Of a stretch of DNA of 45,068 nucleotides, positions 31,693 through 40,262 are shown one piece after another. Position 1 is the first letter of the stretch. The number at the start of each line of letters is the position of its first letter. Origin of the DNA: Pseudomonadota bacterium (GTDB lineage Bacteria; Pseudomonadota; Gammaproteobacteria; Thiotrichales; Thiotrichaceae); contig PDPG01000020.1 of assembly GCA_002747455.1 (NCBI GenBank), positions 1 to 45,068 of the forward strand. The letters run 5' to 3'. The translations under genes and the position numbers were made by a program. The notes beneath the pieces were generated by a model. The model was not told the origin of the DNA. It was given only the letters and a program-made list of their open reading frames with translations, and made no database searches.

Positions 31693-32682
31693 ATGACAGA
31701 ACTGCTGCAAACTCAACGTGATGAACTAATTGCTACCGCTCAACAAGTCATCACTGATGAGAAAAATGCCATTCAATCGCTTAATGAACGCTTGGATGAT
31801 AGTTTCGTTGGCGCCTGCCAAACAATTCTTGAGTGCAAAGGCCGGGTTATCATCGCAGGCATGGGGAAATCGGGTCATATTGCCAAGAAAATCGCAGCGA
31901 CACTCGCCAGCACTGGCACACCTTCTTTCTTTGTACACCCAAGCGAAGCACTGCATGGAGACTTGGGAATGATTACCAATCAGGACGTAGTGATTTCCAT
32001 TTCTAATTCCGGTAGCACTGAGGAGCTTGTCACGCTGTGTTCTATCGTTAGGCGACAGGGCACGAAAATTATCAGCATGACAGGCAAGCTTCATTCGCCA
32101 CTAGCCAAGCTGGCTGATTATCATTTGGATACAGGTGTTGAAAAAGAAGCCTGCCCTCATGATTTAGCACCCACTTCAAGTACCACTGCAACACTTGTGA
32201 TGGGAGATGCATTAGCCGTTTCCCTACTCAAAGCACGAGCCTTTACGCCGGAAGATTTTGCCCGCTCTCATCCAGCAGGTCGGTTAGGCAAGCGCCTGAG
32301 TACACACGTCAGCGACTTAATGCACAGCGGCGATGACATACCCATCGTAAAAATTGAGGACACGTTAGAAAATGCCATATTAACCATGACGAGTAAGCAG
32401 TTAGGCGGTACGCTGGTGGTTGATGCAGATAACAAGCTCATCAGTGTCTTTACTGATGGGGATTTGCGCAGAGCCTTTGAAGCGGGCATTGATTTGAAAC
32501 ACTCGTCACTTGCTGAGGTCACAAGTGATGGTTGCATTTGTATTTCAGAGTCATCCTTGGCTGTTGATGCGCTCACTCAAATGCAAAAAAACAAAATCCT
32601 GTTGCTGCCGGTTGTTGACTATGATGATATGCCAATTGGTGTGTTGCATATGCACGATTTGCTCAGGGCGGGTATTGTCTAG
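31693..32682 (+). CDS. kdsD: arabinose-5-phosphate isomerase
   Basis: KdsD converts ribulose 5-phosphate to arabinose 5-phosphate, the KdsA substrate. The 329-residue protein has an N-terminal SIS domain (GMGKSGHIAKKIAATLASTGTPSFF, HPSEALHGDLGM, SNSGSTEELV) and two C-terminal CBS domains (about 205-325). AAAGGGG lies about 8 bases before the ATG. In E. coli kdsC follows; here lptC follows after 14 bases and kdsC is absent from the window. Confidence 0.96.
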   Translation: MTELLQTQRDELIATAQQVITDEKNAIQSLNERLDDSFVGACQTILECKGRVIIAGMGKSGHIAKKIAATLASTGTPSFFVHPSEALHGDLGMITNQDVVISISNSGSTEELVTLCSIVRRQGTKIISMTGKLHSPLAKLADYHLDTGVEKEACPHDLAPTSSTTATLVMGDALAVSLLKARAFTPEDFARSHPAGRLGKRLSTHVSDLMHSGDDIPIVKIEDTLENAILTMTSKQLGGTLVVDADNKLISVFTDGDLRRAFEAGIDLKHSSLAEVTSDGCICISESSLAVDALTQMQKNKILLLPVVDYDDMPIGVLHMHDLLRAGIV

Positions 32683-32696
32683 CCATTGGGAAAGGT

Positions 32697-33263
32697 ATGA
32701 TGAGGAATCTGTCTCGCATTATGTTTGTGATTGCCCTGGTTGCCGCAGGCGTGGTGACATGGCTTAATCTATCCTGGAAGACACTGGAGCAGTTCACTAA
32801 CTCACCCAGCGAGTCACGTATTGATTATTACTTGAGTGATTTTACACTGACGCAAACAAACCCCAATGGCGTAGTCCGTTATCAGTTAACGGGCCGTCAC
32901 CTGACCCATAAGCAAGCCAGTGGTGCGAGTGAAATTTTTCAACCACACATCCAGGTTCGCTCACAGTCAGGTGATATCATCATAGTCGATGCAGAAAAAG
33001 CGTCACAAACAGCTGACGGTGGCATCATGACGCTCGCTGGAGAAATCCGGGTTCACAAAAATAAGTCACCAAACTCGCCGGAATTCACACTGACCACAGA
33101 AGATTTAATTTACAATCCGGAAAAACGACAACTGTCAACGGAATCAAAAGTTAGCCTGATCAGCCCAGCAGGTACCCTCACTGGCACAGGCATTCAAACG
33201 AATCTGGACGAACAAGAACTAAGGATACTTTCAAATGTACAAGCAGAATTTCAAACACCTTAA
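32697..33263 (+). CDS. lptC: LPS export system protein LptC
   Basis: LptC is a bitopic inner-membrane protein that passes LPS from the LptB2FG transporter to LptA. The 188-residue protein has an N-terminal membrane helix (about 5-22) and a periplasmic LptC fold starting DYYLSDFTLTQTNPNG. GGGAAAGG lies immediately before two consecutive ATGs (32697 and 32700); the second has the more normal spacing, so the true start may be 32700. The 3' end overlaps lptA by 29 bases. Confidence 0.93.
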   Translation: MMRNLSRIMFVIALVAAGVVTWLNLSWKTLEQFTNSPSESRIDYYLSDFTLTQTNPNGVVRYQLTGRHLTHKQASGASEIFQPHIQVRSQSGDIIIVDAEKASQTADGGIMTLAGEIRVHKNKSPNSPEFTLTTEDLIYNPEKRQLSTESKVSLISPAGTLTGTGIQTNLDEQELRILSNVQAEFQTP

Positions 33264-33762
33264 GCAACTACTGGTACTTTTCGCGCTTTGCTCATTCAGC
33301 GCGCCCTCAATGGCACTGAGAGAGGACGTGACCAAACCGGTTCGGATCAATGCGGACACTGTTGTTTTTAATAAAGCCAAGGGCTTTGCGGTGTACTCGG
33401 GTAATGTCGTCATTGCTCAGGGCAGCCTGCAAATCAAAGCCTGGGAAATTACCATCAAAGCACCACACAGCACCATTCAGTCCATCACCGCCAAGGGGTC
33501 TCCGGTCAAGTTCCAACAGACTATGGATGACGGTAAAGTGGCCAAAGGAAAAGCCAATCTCGTGCGTTATTTGGTTGGGAAGAAGCAGCTATACCTTGAT
33601 GGTGACGCAGAGTTAACCCAAAACAACGATAAATTTAAAAGCGGTCATATTGAATACTCAACCCGCACAGGAGAGTTAAAGGCCGGTATTGCCAGAGTTA
33701 AAGGCAAGAAACATGACCCCAGATCCAGGGTGAGCGCGGTTTTCTATCCAAGCAATAAATAA
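33235..33762 (+). CDS. lptA: LPS export system periplasmic protein LptA
   Basis: LptA forms the periplasmic bridge that carries LPS to the outer membrane. The 175-residue protein has a signal peptide (about 1-27, ending S-M-A before LRED) and an OstA-type beta-jellyroll ([34 protein letters not shown]). The ATG at 33235 lies inside lptC, with AAGGA 9 bases upstream; the 29-base overlap points to coupled translation. Confidence 0.94.
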   Translation: MYKQNFKHLKQLLVLFALCSFSAPSMALREDVTKPVRINADTVVFNKAKGFAVYSGNVVIAQGSLQIKAWEITIKAPHSTIQSITAKGSPVKFQQTMDDGKVAKGKANLVRYLVGKKQLYLDGDAELTQNNDKFKSGHIEYSTRTGELKAGIARVKGKKHDPRSRVSAVFYPSNK

Positions 33763-33784
33763 AGTAACAACTCAGGATATTCCT

Positions 33785-34510
33785 TTGAGCATTTTAGCTG
33801 CAAAAGCACTACGCAAAAGCTACGGCAAACGAACCATACTGCAAAGCGTTAGCCTTGAGGTGAACAGTGCTGAAGTGGTTGGGTTGTTGGGCCCAAATGG
33901 TGCCGGTAAGACGACTTGCTTCTACATGATTGTGGGATTAGTAGGCGTTGATGACGGTACCATTACCCTGGATGAAACTGATCTGACTCAATTATCCATG
34001 CATCAACGTGCCAGATATGGCATTGGCTATCTGGCTCAGGAGGCCAGTGTCTTCAGAAAGTTATCCGTTGAGGATAATATTATGGCCATTTTGCAAACCC
34101 GCAAAGATATGAAACGTCAACAGCGGTATGACAAGATGGAAAGCCTGTTGGAAGAATTTCAAATCACGCATATCCGCAAAAGCTTGGGGATTAGTTTATC
34201 TGGTGGGGAGCGCCGTCGTGTTGAAATTGCCAGAGCACTGGCCACAGAACCAGCCTTTATCCTGTTAGACGAACCTTTTGCTGGTGTTGACCCAATTTCC
34301 GTTCTAGAGATACAGAAAATTGTCACCCACCTGAAGCAACGCAATATCGGCGTACTCATTACCGATCACAATGTGCGCGAAACACTCAGTATTTGTGACC
34401 GTGCCTATATCCTCGGTAATGGCTCAATCTTAACTCAGGGAACCCCTAAGCAGGTCATGGAAGACGCTCAAACTAGAGAAATCTACTTAGGTGAAGACTT
34501 TAAACTGTAG
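33785..34510 (+). CDS. lptB: LPS export ABC transporter ATPase LptB, TTG start
   Basis: LptB powers LPS extraction from the inner membrane with LptF and LptG. The 241-residue length equals that of E. coli LptB. Walker A is GPNGAGKT (36-43), the Q-loop [12 protein letters not shown], the signature [15 protein letters not shown], Walker [14 protein letters not shown], and the switch His TDHNVRET. The start is a TTG: alignment to E. coli LptB places residue 1 there, AGGA lies about 8 bases upstream, and no ATG or GTG fits. A TTG start may keep LptB level below LptA. lptF and lptG are not in this window, as in E. coli. Confidence 0.96.
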   Translation: MSILAAKALRKSYGKRTILQSVSLEVNSAEVVGLLGPNGAGKTTCFYMIVGLVGVDDGTITLDETDLTQLSMHQRARYGIGYLAQEASVFRKLSVEDNIMAILQTRKDMKRQQRYDKMESLLEEFQITHIRKSLGISLSGGERRRVEIARALATEPAFILLDEPFAGVDPISVLEIQKIVTHLKQRNIGVLITDHNVRETLSICDRAYILGNGSILTQGTPKQVMEDAQTREIYLGEDFKL

Positions 34511-34583
34511 AAATCAACAATCAGCCAACATGCCCAAACGGGCTACCTTCAATCGGTTTCAAGCTTTTTACATACGCCCTGCG

Positions 34584-34592
34584 TGGTATGCT
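34584..34592 (+). promoter_or_regulatory. possible extended -10 promoter before rpoN
   Basis: TGGTATGCT (TG at 34584-34585, TATGCT at 34587-34592) lies in the 211-bp gap between lptB and rpoN. A gap this long inside an otherwise tight cluster suggests a separate rpoN promoter. The -35 region is only T-rich. Confidence 0.3.
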
Positions 34593-34721
34593 GTTTATTG
34601 CATCATTTAGCAAAATAATAATCTTATCTGGTACCGCACTTGGGTAGATGCTGATCGATTGAAACTTGATCGTCAGGCCTTTGGGGTGACCAGTGACAGC
34701 AAAAAAGACGATAATAACCAT

Positions 34722-36170
34722 ATGCTGAAACAAGGAATCCACCTCAAGTTAGGCCAGGGTCTTTCCATGACGCCCCAACTGCAACAAGCCATAAAAATGT
34801 TGCAGCTATCTTCTCTGGAATTGGAGCAAGAGATTCAAAATGCGCTTGAAAGTAATCCCCTGCTGGAGCGGCGTGAAGAAGCAGACTACTCTGATGCGGA
34901 CGTCAATCAGACACAAACGCACACAGACCATGCGCCACAGGAAGGCTCTCTGAGCGAGACCATTCCCGAAAATTTGAGTACCGATTCAAGCTGGGAAGAC
35001 ACTTATGATACTGAGTGGAAACCGAGTAATCCAGAGCGCGAAAGTACCTCTGACTATATTGAGAAACTACACACACACTCTGAGGGCTTGACTGAACATT
35101 TATTGTGGCAAATTGATCTGAGCAATCTGAGTACCATTGATAAAAAAATCGCACACCTAATCGTCGATTACATCAACGCTGACGGCTTGTTGACAGAGTC
35201 ACCAGAGCAGATTCTAGGCGCACTACAATCTGAGTTATTAATTGAGCAGGACGATGTCGATGTCGTACTCCACTTTATTCAGCACTTAGACCCCATTGGC
35301 GTGGGCGCGACAAGCCTTGGGCAAAGCCTGTGGATACAGTTTAATTTCCACTTCCCAAGTCATCCTCTGAAACGCAAAGCTCGGTCTCTTCTGGAAAAAA
35401 ATCTGGACTTACTGGCCAAACGCGACTATAAGAGTATTAAAGGGGGTGTCGGGTTAAATAACAAACAATTAGATGTCCTGTTGGGTTTAGTGAGGACGCT
35501 GGATCCGAATCCGGCGGGTCGGTTTGCTCAGGATGACGTGGACTACATTAGGCCTGATGTGTATGCCAAAAAAGTAAAAGGCCGCTGGGAGGTCACCCAA
35601 AATCCTGAGGCGGTTCCGGCGGTTCGTATCAACGACGAATACGCGACATTGGTGTCCGATGGCTGTGTCAATGAGGCGGCAGCGGATTACATTAAAGATA
35701 ACCTGCAACAAGCGAGGTGGTTTATCAAAAGTCTCGAAAACAGAAATTCCACGATTCTCAATGTTGCTCATGCAATCGTTGAGCGCCAGGTGGCGTTTCT
35801 TCAATATGGGGACGAAGCGATGAAGCCAATGGTACTGAGAGATTTGGCGGAGCAGCTGGGTCTTCACGAGTCAACTATCTCTCGTGTGACAACACGCAAA
35901 TATCTTCACACCCCACGCGGCATTTACGAATTCAAATATTTTTTCTCCAGTCATGTGAATACCGATACGGGTGGTGAGTGTTCCGCAACCGCGATTCGTG
36001 CCATGATCAAGAAAATCATCACATCGGAGAACCCAAGAAAGCCTTATAGTGACAACAAATTAACCGCCCTGCTCAATGATCAGGGGATCAGCGTGGCGCG
36101 ACGAACCGTCGCCAAATATCGTGAAGCATTGGCCATTCCTTCTTCGCATGACAGAAAAGTATTGTCCTAA
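34722..36170 (+). CDS. rpoN: RNA polymerase sigma-54 factor
   Basis: Sigma-54 directs transcription from -24/-12 promoters and depends on AAA+ activators. I start at ATG 34722, where the protein begins MLKQGIHLKLGQGLSMTPQLQQ, matching E. coli RpoN; the resulting length is 482 residues (E. coli 477). Region I is Gln- and Leu-rich, an acidic linker follows (about 55-115), then the core-binding domain, and the RpoN box A-R-R-T-V-A-K-Y-R-E near the C-terminus. The 15 bases before the start show no clear Shine-Dalgarno sequence. The order lptB-rpoN-hpf-ptsN-rapZ is classical. Confidence 0.96.
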   Translation: MLKQGIHLKLGQGLSMTPQLQQAIKMLQLSSLELEQEIQNALESNPLLERREEADYSDADVNQTQTHTDHAPQEGSLSETIPENLSTDSSWEDTYDTEWKPSNPERESTSDYIEKLHTHSEGLTEHLLWQIDLSNLSTIDKKIAHLIVDYINADGLLTESPEQILGALQSELLIEQDDVDVVLHFIQHLDPIGVGATSLGQSLWIQFNFHFPSHPLKRKARSLLEKNLDLLAKRDYKSIKGGVGLNNKQLDVLLGLVRTLDPNPAGRFAQDDVDYIRPDVYAKKVKGRWEVTQNPEAVPAVRINDEYATLVSDGCVNEAAADYIKDNLQQARWFIKSLENRNSTILNVAHAIVERQVAFLQYGDEAMKPMVLRDLAEQLGLHESTISRVTTRKYLHTPRGIYEFKYFFSSHVNTDTGGECSATAIRAMIKKIITSENPRKPYSDNKLTALLNDQGISVARRTVAKYREALAIPSSHDRKVLS

Positions 36171-36255
36171 CAAGAAGGTCTGGGTAACACAAGGCGTAAC
36201 GGGTCGGTATAGGCTGTTACGTTCATGACATTGAAATCAAATGGAGACAATAAGT

Positions 36256-36582
36256 ATGCAACTGAACATCACTGGTCATCACATTGAGATTACCCCTTCA
36301 CTGAGCAATTACATTAAAGAGAAAACGAAGCGCCTTACCCGTCATTTTGATCAGGTATTGAATATTAATGTTACTTTGGAGGTTCAGAAGCTACAACATA
36401 AAGCGGAAGCATCCGTCCATGTCAGCGGAAACCAGCTGTTTGCCAATGCTGTTGATGAGGACATGTATGCCGCTATTGACTCCCTTGCTGATAAACTGGA
36501 TCGGCAAATTCTGAAGCACAAGGAAAAAATCACCAGGAAACATCGCCAGGAAGGCAGCCACCGCAATATTGTTGTGGAATAA
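36256..36582 (+). CDS. hpf: ribosome hibernation promoting factor, short form
   Basis: HPF binds the 30S subunit in the mRNA/tRNA channel and helps form inactive 100S ribosomes. I choose ATG 36256 because it aligns with E. coli HPF (MQLNITGHHIEITPSL) and has GGAGA about 8 bases upstream; the ATG at 36241 overlaps that site. The protein has 108 residues, so it is the short type without the dimerising C-terminal domain. The HAEASVHVSG-like and DMYAAIDSLADKLDRQI segments are typical. It lies between rpoN and ptsN. Confidence 0.95.
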   Translation: MQLNITGHHIEITPSLSNYIKEKTKRLTRHFDQVLNINVTLEVQKLQHKAEASVHVSGNQLFANAVDEDMYAAIDSLADKLDRQILKHKEKITRKHRQEGSHRNIVVE

Positions 36583-36603
36583 GCCTTCGTAGCAGACCCA
36601 CTC

Positions 36604-37077
36604 ATGTTAAGTGATATCAAACTGTTATTAAGCCCTGAGCGGACATTGTTCGTTCAGGCGCTTGAAAGTAGGAAACGTGTTTTTGACACACTTGCCAGTC
36701 TTCTGGCGCATAAGCAATCCCAACTGGACAAGGTCACTATTTTTGATGCCCTGATTGAGCGGGAAAAGCTTGGCACTACGACAATCGGCAAAGGTGTTGC
36801 GCTTCCCAGGGCTCGCTTTCCAATTACTCACCCATGTGCCGCCTTACTGGTATTAAAAGAAGGCATAACAATTGAAGCCCCCGACAAGCAGCCTGTTTCC
36901 GTTTTTCTGGCATTGTTATTACCAGAGAAAAATACTCAACCGTATTCCGACCTGCTTTCTGACTTAACGATGCGCATTGCGTCCCGATCAGTGTCCGAGG
37001 AGCTCTCGGAAATTAGCGAACCGCAGATTGCTGTTAACTATTTTGAAACCTTGTTACTTCCTGAAAGGGCTGCGTAA
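36604..37077 (+). CDS. ptsN: nitrogen-PTS EIIA protein PtsN with the phosphorylation His replaced
   Basis: EIIA-Ntr normally receives phosphate from NPr on one His and regulates potassium transport and other targets by its phosphorylation state. The 157-residue length, family segments (IEREKLGTTTIGKGVALP, QPVSVFLALLLP) and position between hpf and rapZ identify it. The usual active-site motif G-x-A-I-P-H is here G-V-A-L-P-R: Arg69, codon AGG at 36808-36810. AGG differs from both His codons at two or three bases, so a one-base sequencing error cannot explain it. His76 a few residues on is not at the aligned site. The protein should not be phosphorylated in the normal way. rapZ follows after 3 bases. 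Confidence 0.93.
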   Translation: MLSDIKLLLSPERTLFVQALESRKRVFDTLASLLAHKQSQLDKVTIFDALIEREKLGTTTIGKGVALPRARFPITHPCAALLVLKEGITIEAPDKQPVSVFLALLLPEKNTQPYSDLLSDLTMRIASRSVSEELSEISEPQIAVNYFETLLLPERAA

Positions 37078-37080
37078 CAT

Positions 37081-37944
37081 ATGCACGTACTCATCATCAC
37101 AGGCATGTCCGGTGCTGGCAAAACACAGGCGCTCAACACGCTAGAAGACCAGGACTATTACTGCATTGATAATCTTCCACTCAATATGCTCCAGTCGCTG
37201 TTTGATAACGAATGGCTTAAAGCCAGAGAGAAAATCGCGGTTGGTGTTGATGTTAGAGGTGGTAAAAATCAACTAGAAAGTCTTCCAGAGATTGTTCAAA
37301 ACCTGAAAAGTCGCTTTAACGCAGATCTGGTTTACCTTTATGCATCCAAAGATATTCTGTTCAAACGCTACAACGAAACCCGGCGCAAACACCCACTTTC
37401 AAATGATGGAATGGGGTTAGGAGCCGCCATTCGCGCAGAGTATGAACTATTAACGCCCGTCAGAGCAATCGCCGACTTTCAGCTTGAAACCAGTGATACG
37501 AATATTTATCAATTGGCCATATTAATCAAACAGCATATTTGCGTACTTGCCAAAAAACAACTCTCTCTGTCGTTCCAGTCTTTTGGCTTTAAATACGGCG
37601 CACCGCGTGACTCGGACTTTATCTACGATGTACGCTGCTTACCCAATCCTTACTGGATTCCTGAACTACGTAAAAAATCGGGACAAACCGAGGCCGTCTC
37701 TTCATGGCTAGACTCTCAAGCTTTGGTACAAGAAATGTATCTGGATATTCGTCACTTTCTGGAAAAATGGATTCCCAGTTTCATTGAAAACCAACGTGCT
37801 TACCTGACATTATCCATAGGCTGTACTGGCGGCCATCATCGATCCGTGTATTTAATCGACAAACTCGCCACATACTTTCGACAAAACGAGCAGATCTCCG
37901 TTATTGTAAATCACCGTGAGATAGCCCCGAAAAACGTCCAGTAA
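37081..37944 (+). CDS. rapZ: RNase adapter protein RapZ
   Basis: In E. coli RapZ binds the small RNA GlmZ and hands it to RNase E, so controlling glucosamine-6-phosphate synthase; it also binds nucleotide. The 287-residue protein has Walker A GMSGAGKT (8-15), DNLP near residue 32, and the C-terminal GCTGGHHRSVYLIDKL that forms the RNA-binding part. It starts 3 bases after ptsN. ptsO (NPr), which follows rapZ in E. coli, is absent here; mgtE comes next after 54 bp. Confidence 0.96.
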   Translation: MHVLIITGMSGAGKTQALNTLEDQDYYCIDNLPLNMLQSLFDNEWLKAREKIAVGVDVRGGKNQLESLPEIVQNLKSRFNADLVYLYASKDILFKRYNETRRKHPLSNDGMGLGAAIRAEYELLTPVRAIADFQLETSDTNIYQLAILIKQHICVLAKKQLSLSFQSFGFKYGAPRDSDFIYDVRCLPNPYWIPELRKKSGQTEAVSSWLDSQALVQEMYLDIRHFLEKWIPSFIENQRAYLTLSIGCTGGHHRSVYLIDKLATYFRQNEQISVIVNHREIAPKNVQ

Positions 37945-37998
37945 TTCCCCAAATATTGTTAGAATACGGGATCTAAGAAAACACCGAACTTATTTCCC

Positions 37999-39375
37999 AT
38001 GGATAACCAAGAACATTTCAGCAAAGAGGGTCGTCTTGCGTCGTTAAGTGGCGCAATAGAGAGTGGGTCACTGTTTTCTGTACAGCACATGCTCAATGCG
38101 CTACACCCCGCTGAAATAGCCCATCTGCTTGAGTCCTCGCCGCCAGAGCAACGTAAGATTGTCTGGGAGCTAGTTAAACGGGAAAACGAAGGTTCGGTTC
38201 TGGTTGAGCTGCATGATGAAGTTCGTTCACAGCTTACCGAGGAGATGGATACGGGCGATTTGATCGACGCACTGAAAGACCTTGATGCCGATGATATGGC
38301 GGACTTTCTTCAGGGCCTTCCCGATACGGTGATTCAAGAAACCCTGTCCGCAATGGGGCGACAGGAGCGTGAGCGCGTTGAAGTCGTGCTTGGCTATGAT
38401 GAGGATACTGCGGGCGGTATGATGGACACCGAAGTGGTGACCATTCGCCCCGATGTCACCGTTGAGGTCGTATTACGCTACCTGCGCATGAAAGGAGAGC
38501 TGCCCTCTCATACCGATCATGTCGTTGTTGTCGATACTTATGATAAATACCTGGGCATCATGTCGTTGTCCAAACTGATCACCAGCCAACCGGATGACTC
38601 CGTTCTGTCGCTCATGGATCGTGACTATTCAGCGATTCCCGCCACTCTGGATAACAAAGAAGTATCTGCGTTATTTGAAGATCGCGACTTAATCTCTGCG
38701 CCAGTGATCAACGAGGATGGAAAATTGCTTGGCCGTATTACCATTGACGACGTAGTTGATGTGATTCGTGAGGAGGCGGAACACTCCATTAAGAGTATGG
38801 CCGGTTTGAATGAAGAAGATGATTTGTTTGCACCCATTTTGCCCAGCGTTAAGCGTCGTGCTGTCTGGCTGGGTACAAACCTGATCACAGCTTTCATGGC
38901 TGCTGCGGTCATTTCTCAGTTTACAGAAACCATTGAGTCCGCCGTGGCTCTGGCGGTGTTAATGGGCATCGTACCAAGTATGGGCGGTATTGCCGGCAGC
39001 CAAACACTCACAATGGTAATTCGTGGTATTGCGCTGGGACAAATTGGTAAATCAAACACGCGCAGTCTCCTTGAAAAGGAACTGTTGCTAGGCTTTATCA
39101 ATGGCGTAATTTGGGCGTTGGTGGTCTTTGCAATATCTGCCATTGCGCTGAAGGATATTGAAATCGGGATTTTGATTGGTGTAGCCATGTTATTGAATTT
39201 ATTGGCCGCGCCGCTATCCGGTGTATTGTTACCTTTGACACTGAAAAAACTAAACATTGACCCTGCTTTAGCAGGTAGCGTGTTGCTTACGACCGTCACC
39301 GACATTGTTGGCTATGCCGGTGTACTGGGGCTGGCCTCGCTGATGCTGCCATTTCTCAGGCAGCTATTTGCTTAA
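37999..39375 (+). CDS. mgtE: magnesium transporter MgtE
   Basis: MgtE is a homodimeric Mg2+ channel gated by cytoplasmic Mg2+. The 458-residue protein has an N domain (about 1-130), two CBS domains (about 135-255; EDTAGGMMDTEVVTIRPD at the junction) and five C-terminal helices (about 285-455). The pore region has MGGIAGSQTLTMVIRGIALGQI. The ATG at 37999 has no recognisable Shine-Dalgarno sequence. The 54-bp leader is too short for a Mg2+ riboswitch. It follows rapZ and is convergent with djlA. Confidence 0.96.
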   Translation: MDNQEHFSKEGRLASLSGAIESGSLFSVQHMLNALHPAEIAHLLESSPPEQRKIVWELVKRENEGSVLVELHDEVRSQLTEEMDTGDLIDALKDLDADDMADFLQGLPDTVIQETLSAMGRQERERVEVVLGYDEDTAGGMMDTEVVTIRPDVTVEVVLRYLRMKGELPSHTDHVVVVDTYDKYLGIMSLSKLITSQPDDSVLSLMDRDYSAIPATLDNKEVSALFEDRDLISAPVINEDGKLLGRITIDDVVDVIREEAEHSIKSMAGLNEEDDLFAPILPSVKRRAVWLGTNLITAFMAAAVISQFTETIESAVALAVLMGIVPSMGGIAGSQTLTMVIRGIALGQIGKSNTRSLLEKELLLGFINGVIWALVVFAISAIALKDIEIGILIGVAMLLNLLAAPLSGVLLPLTLKKLNIDPALAGSVLLTTVTDIVGYAGVLGLASLMLPFLRQLFA

Positions 39376-39377
39376 TA

Positions 39378-39406
39378 GGGATCCCGCAAGCAGATTACTT
39401 GATCCC
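39378..39406. terminator. weak hairpin between mgtE and djlA
   Basis: GGGATC (39378-39383) and GATCCC (39401-39406) form a 6-bp stem that overlaps the 3' end of djlA. The pyrimidine-rich tail after it on the plus strand (CTACTCTTCTTT) could help termination of mgtE. Support is modest. Confidence 0.3.
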
Positions 39407-40228
39407 CCTACTCTTCTTTATTAGATCATAGGCAGCCTGAATCTCTTTTGCGCGTTCGGTGGCAACTTTGATCATATCTTCCGGCAAGCCCTGACCAATC
39501 AGGCGATCAGGGTGAAATTCCCCCATTAACTTGCGGTATTTCTTTTTTAGCACCGAGTCACTGACATCCTCTGTAACCCCCAGAGCCTGATAGGCCGATG
39601 ATAAAGAGGATGCGGTGGTACTGGCAGACTCAGATTGTCGCCCTCCTCCCGTGCTGTAATGATAATGACCACCCGCGAACTGATCTTGTGCCTGAAGCAT
39701 CATTAACAGCTGATTGAATGACTGCTCAGAAAAACCCAGTTTGATTGCAATTTCCCTGAGCAACTCCTGCTCAACGGCATCCATTTTGCCATCGGCCATT
39801 GCTGTCCCAACCAGATACATCACCAGCAACTGCCTCAGGTTCGCCACGTGACCTGCATTGGCCCTAAATTCATCAATGGCCTGGTCAATTGAAAAACCGG
39901 GGCTTGCACCTTCCTTAAACAGCCGAATCGCTTCTTTGCGATGCTCTGGCGACATCTCAAGCTGCCTCATAAACGCCTCGGCGTGCTTGATCTCCGCCTC
40001 ACTAATGCGTCCATCGGCCTTCGCCAACTTTCCCATTAACAGGAATAAGGCCTTAATAAACGAAGATTGACGTTTCTGCCGCGTTTTTGGGTTGATACCA
40101 AACACCCCGGCACTTGTCTGGCCAAAACGATTACCGAGCCATGAACCGAAGAAAAAGCCAAATAACGCCCCCCAAAAGCCGAAGTAAATATAGCCTAAGA
40201 TAGCAACGACGTACTTAATGTAACGCAT
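39395..40228 (-). CDS. djlA: DnaJ-like co-chaperone DjlA
   Basis: DjlA is an inner-membrane J-domain protein that stimulates DnaK. I start at the ATG at 40226-40228, which has AGGAAAA 4-8 bases upstream and gives 277 residues (E. coli 271); the longer frame upstream runs into folP and lacks family support. A Gly/Phe-rich membrane segment (about 5-30) is followed by a TerB-like helical domain (about 50-175). A linker leads to a C-terminal J domain (about 205-277) with YRKLMGEFHPDRL, so the HPD motif is intact. It ends the pyrD-folP-djlA unit. Confidence 0.95.
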   Translation of the reverse strand: MRYIKYVVAILGYIYFGFWGALFGFFFGSWLGNRFGQTSAGVFGINPKTRQKRQSSFIKALFLLMGKLAKADGRISEAEIKHAEAFMRQLEMSPEHRKEAIRLFKEGASPGFSIDQAIDEFRANAGHVANLRQLLVMYLVGTAMADGKMDAVEQELLREIAIKLGFSEQSFNQLLMMLQAQDQFAGGHYHYSTGGGRQSESASTTASSLSSAYQALGVTEDVSDSVLKKKYRKLMGEFHPDRLIGQGLPEDMIKVATERAKEIQAAYDLIKKSRGIK

Positions 40229-40262
40229 AATTTTCCTGAATAAACAATAAGAAAGCTCAGCC

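Noticed and set aside
34521..34742. A 73-codon minus-strand frame filling the lptB-rpoN gap
   Set aside because: It runs into the rpoN start, has no good ribosome binding site and no recognisable domain. The gap is better explained as rpoN leader.
36195..36221. Inverted repeat CGTAAC/GTTACG before hpf
   Set aside because: It is only 6 bp with a 15-base spacer and no T-tract, so it is not distinguishable from chance.
37945..37998. Magnesium riboswitch before mgtE
   Set aside because: The 54-bp gap is far too short for a known Mg2+ riboswitch and shows no matching structure.
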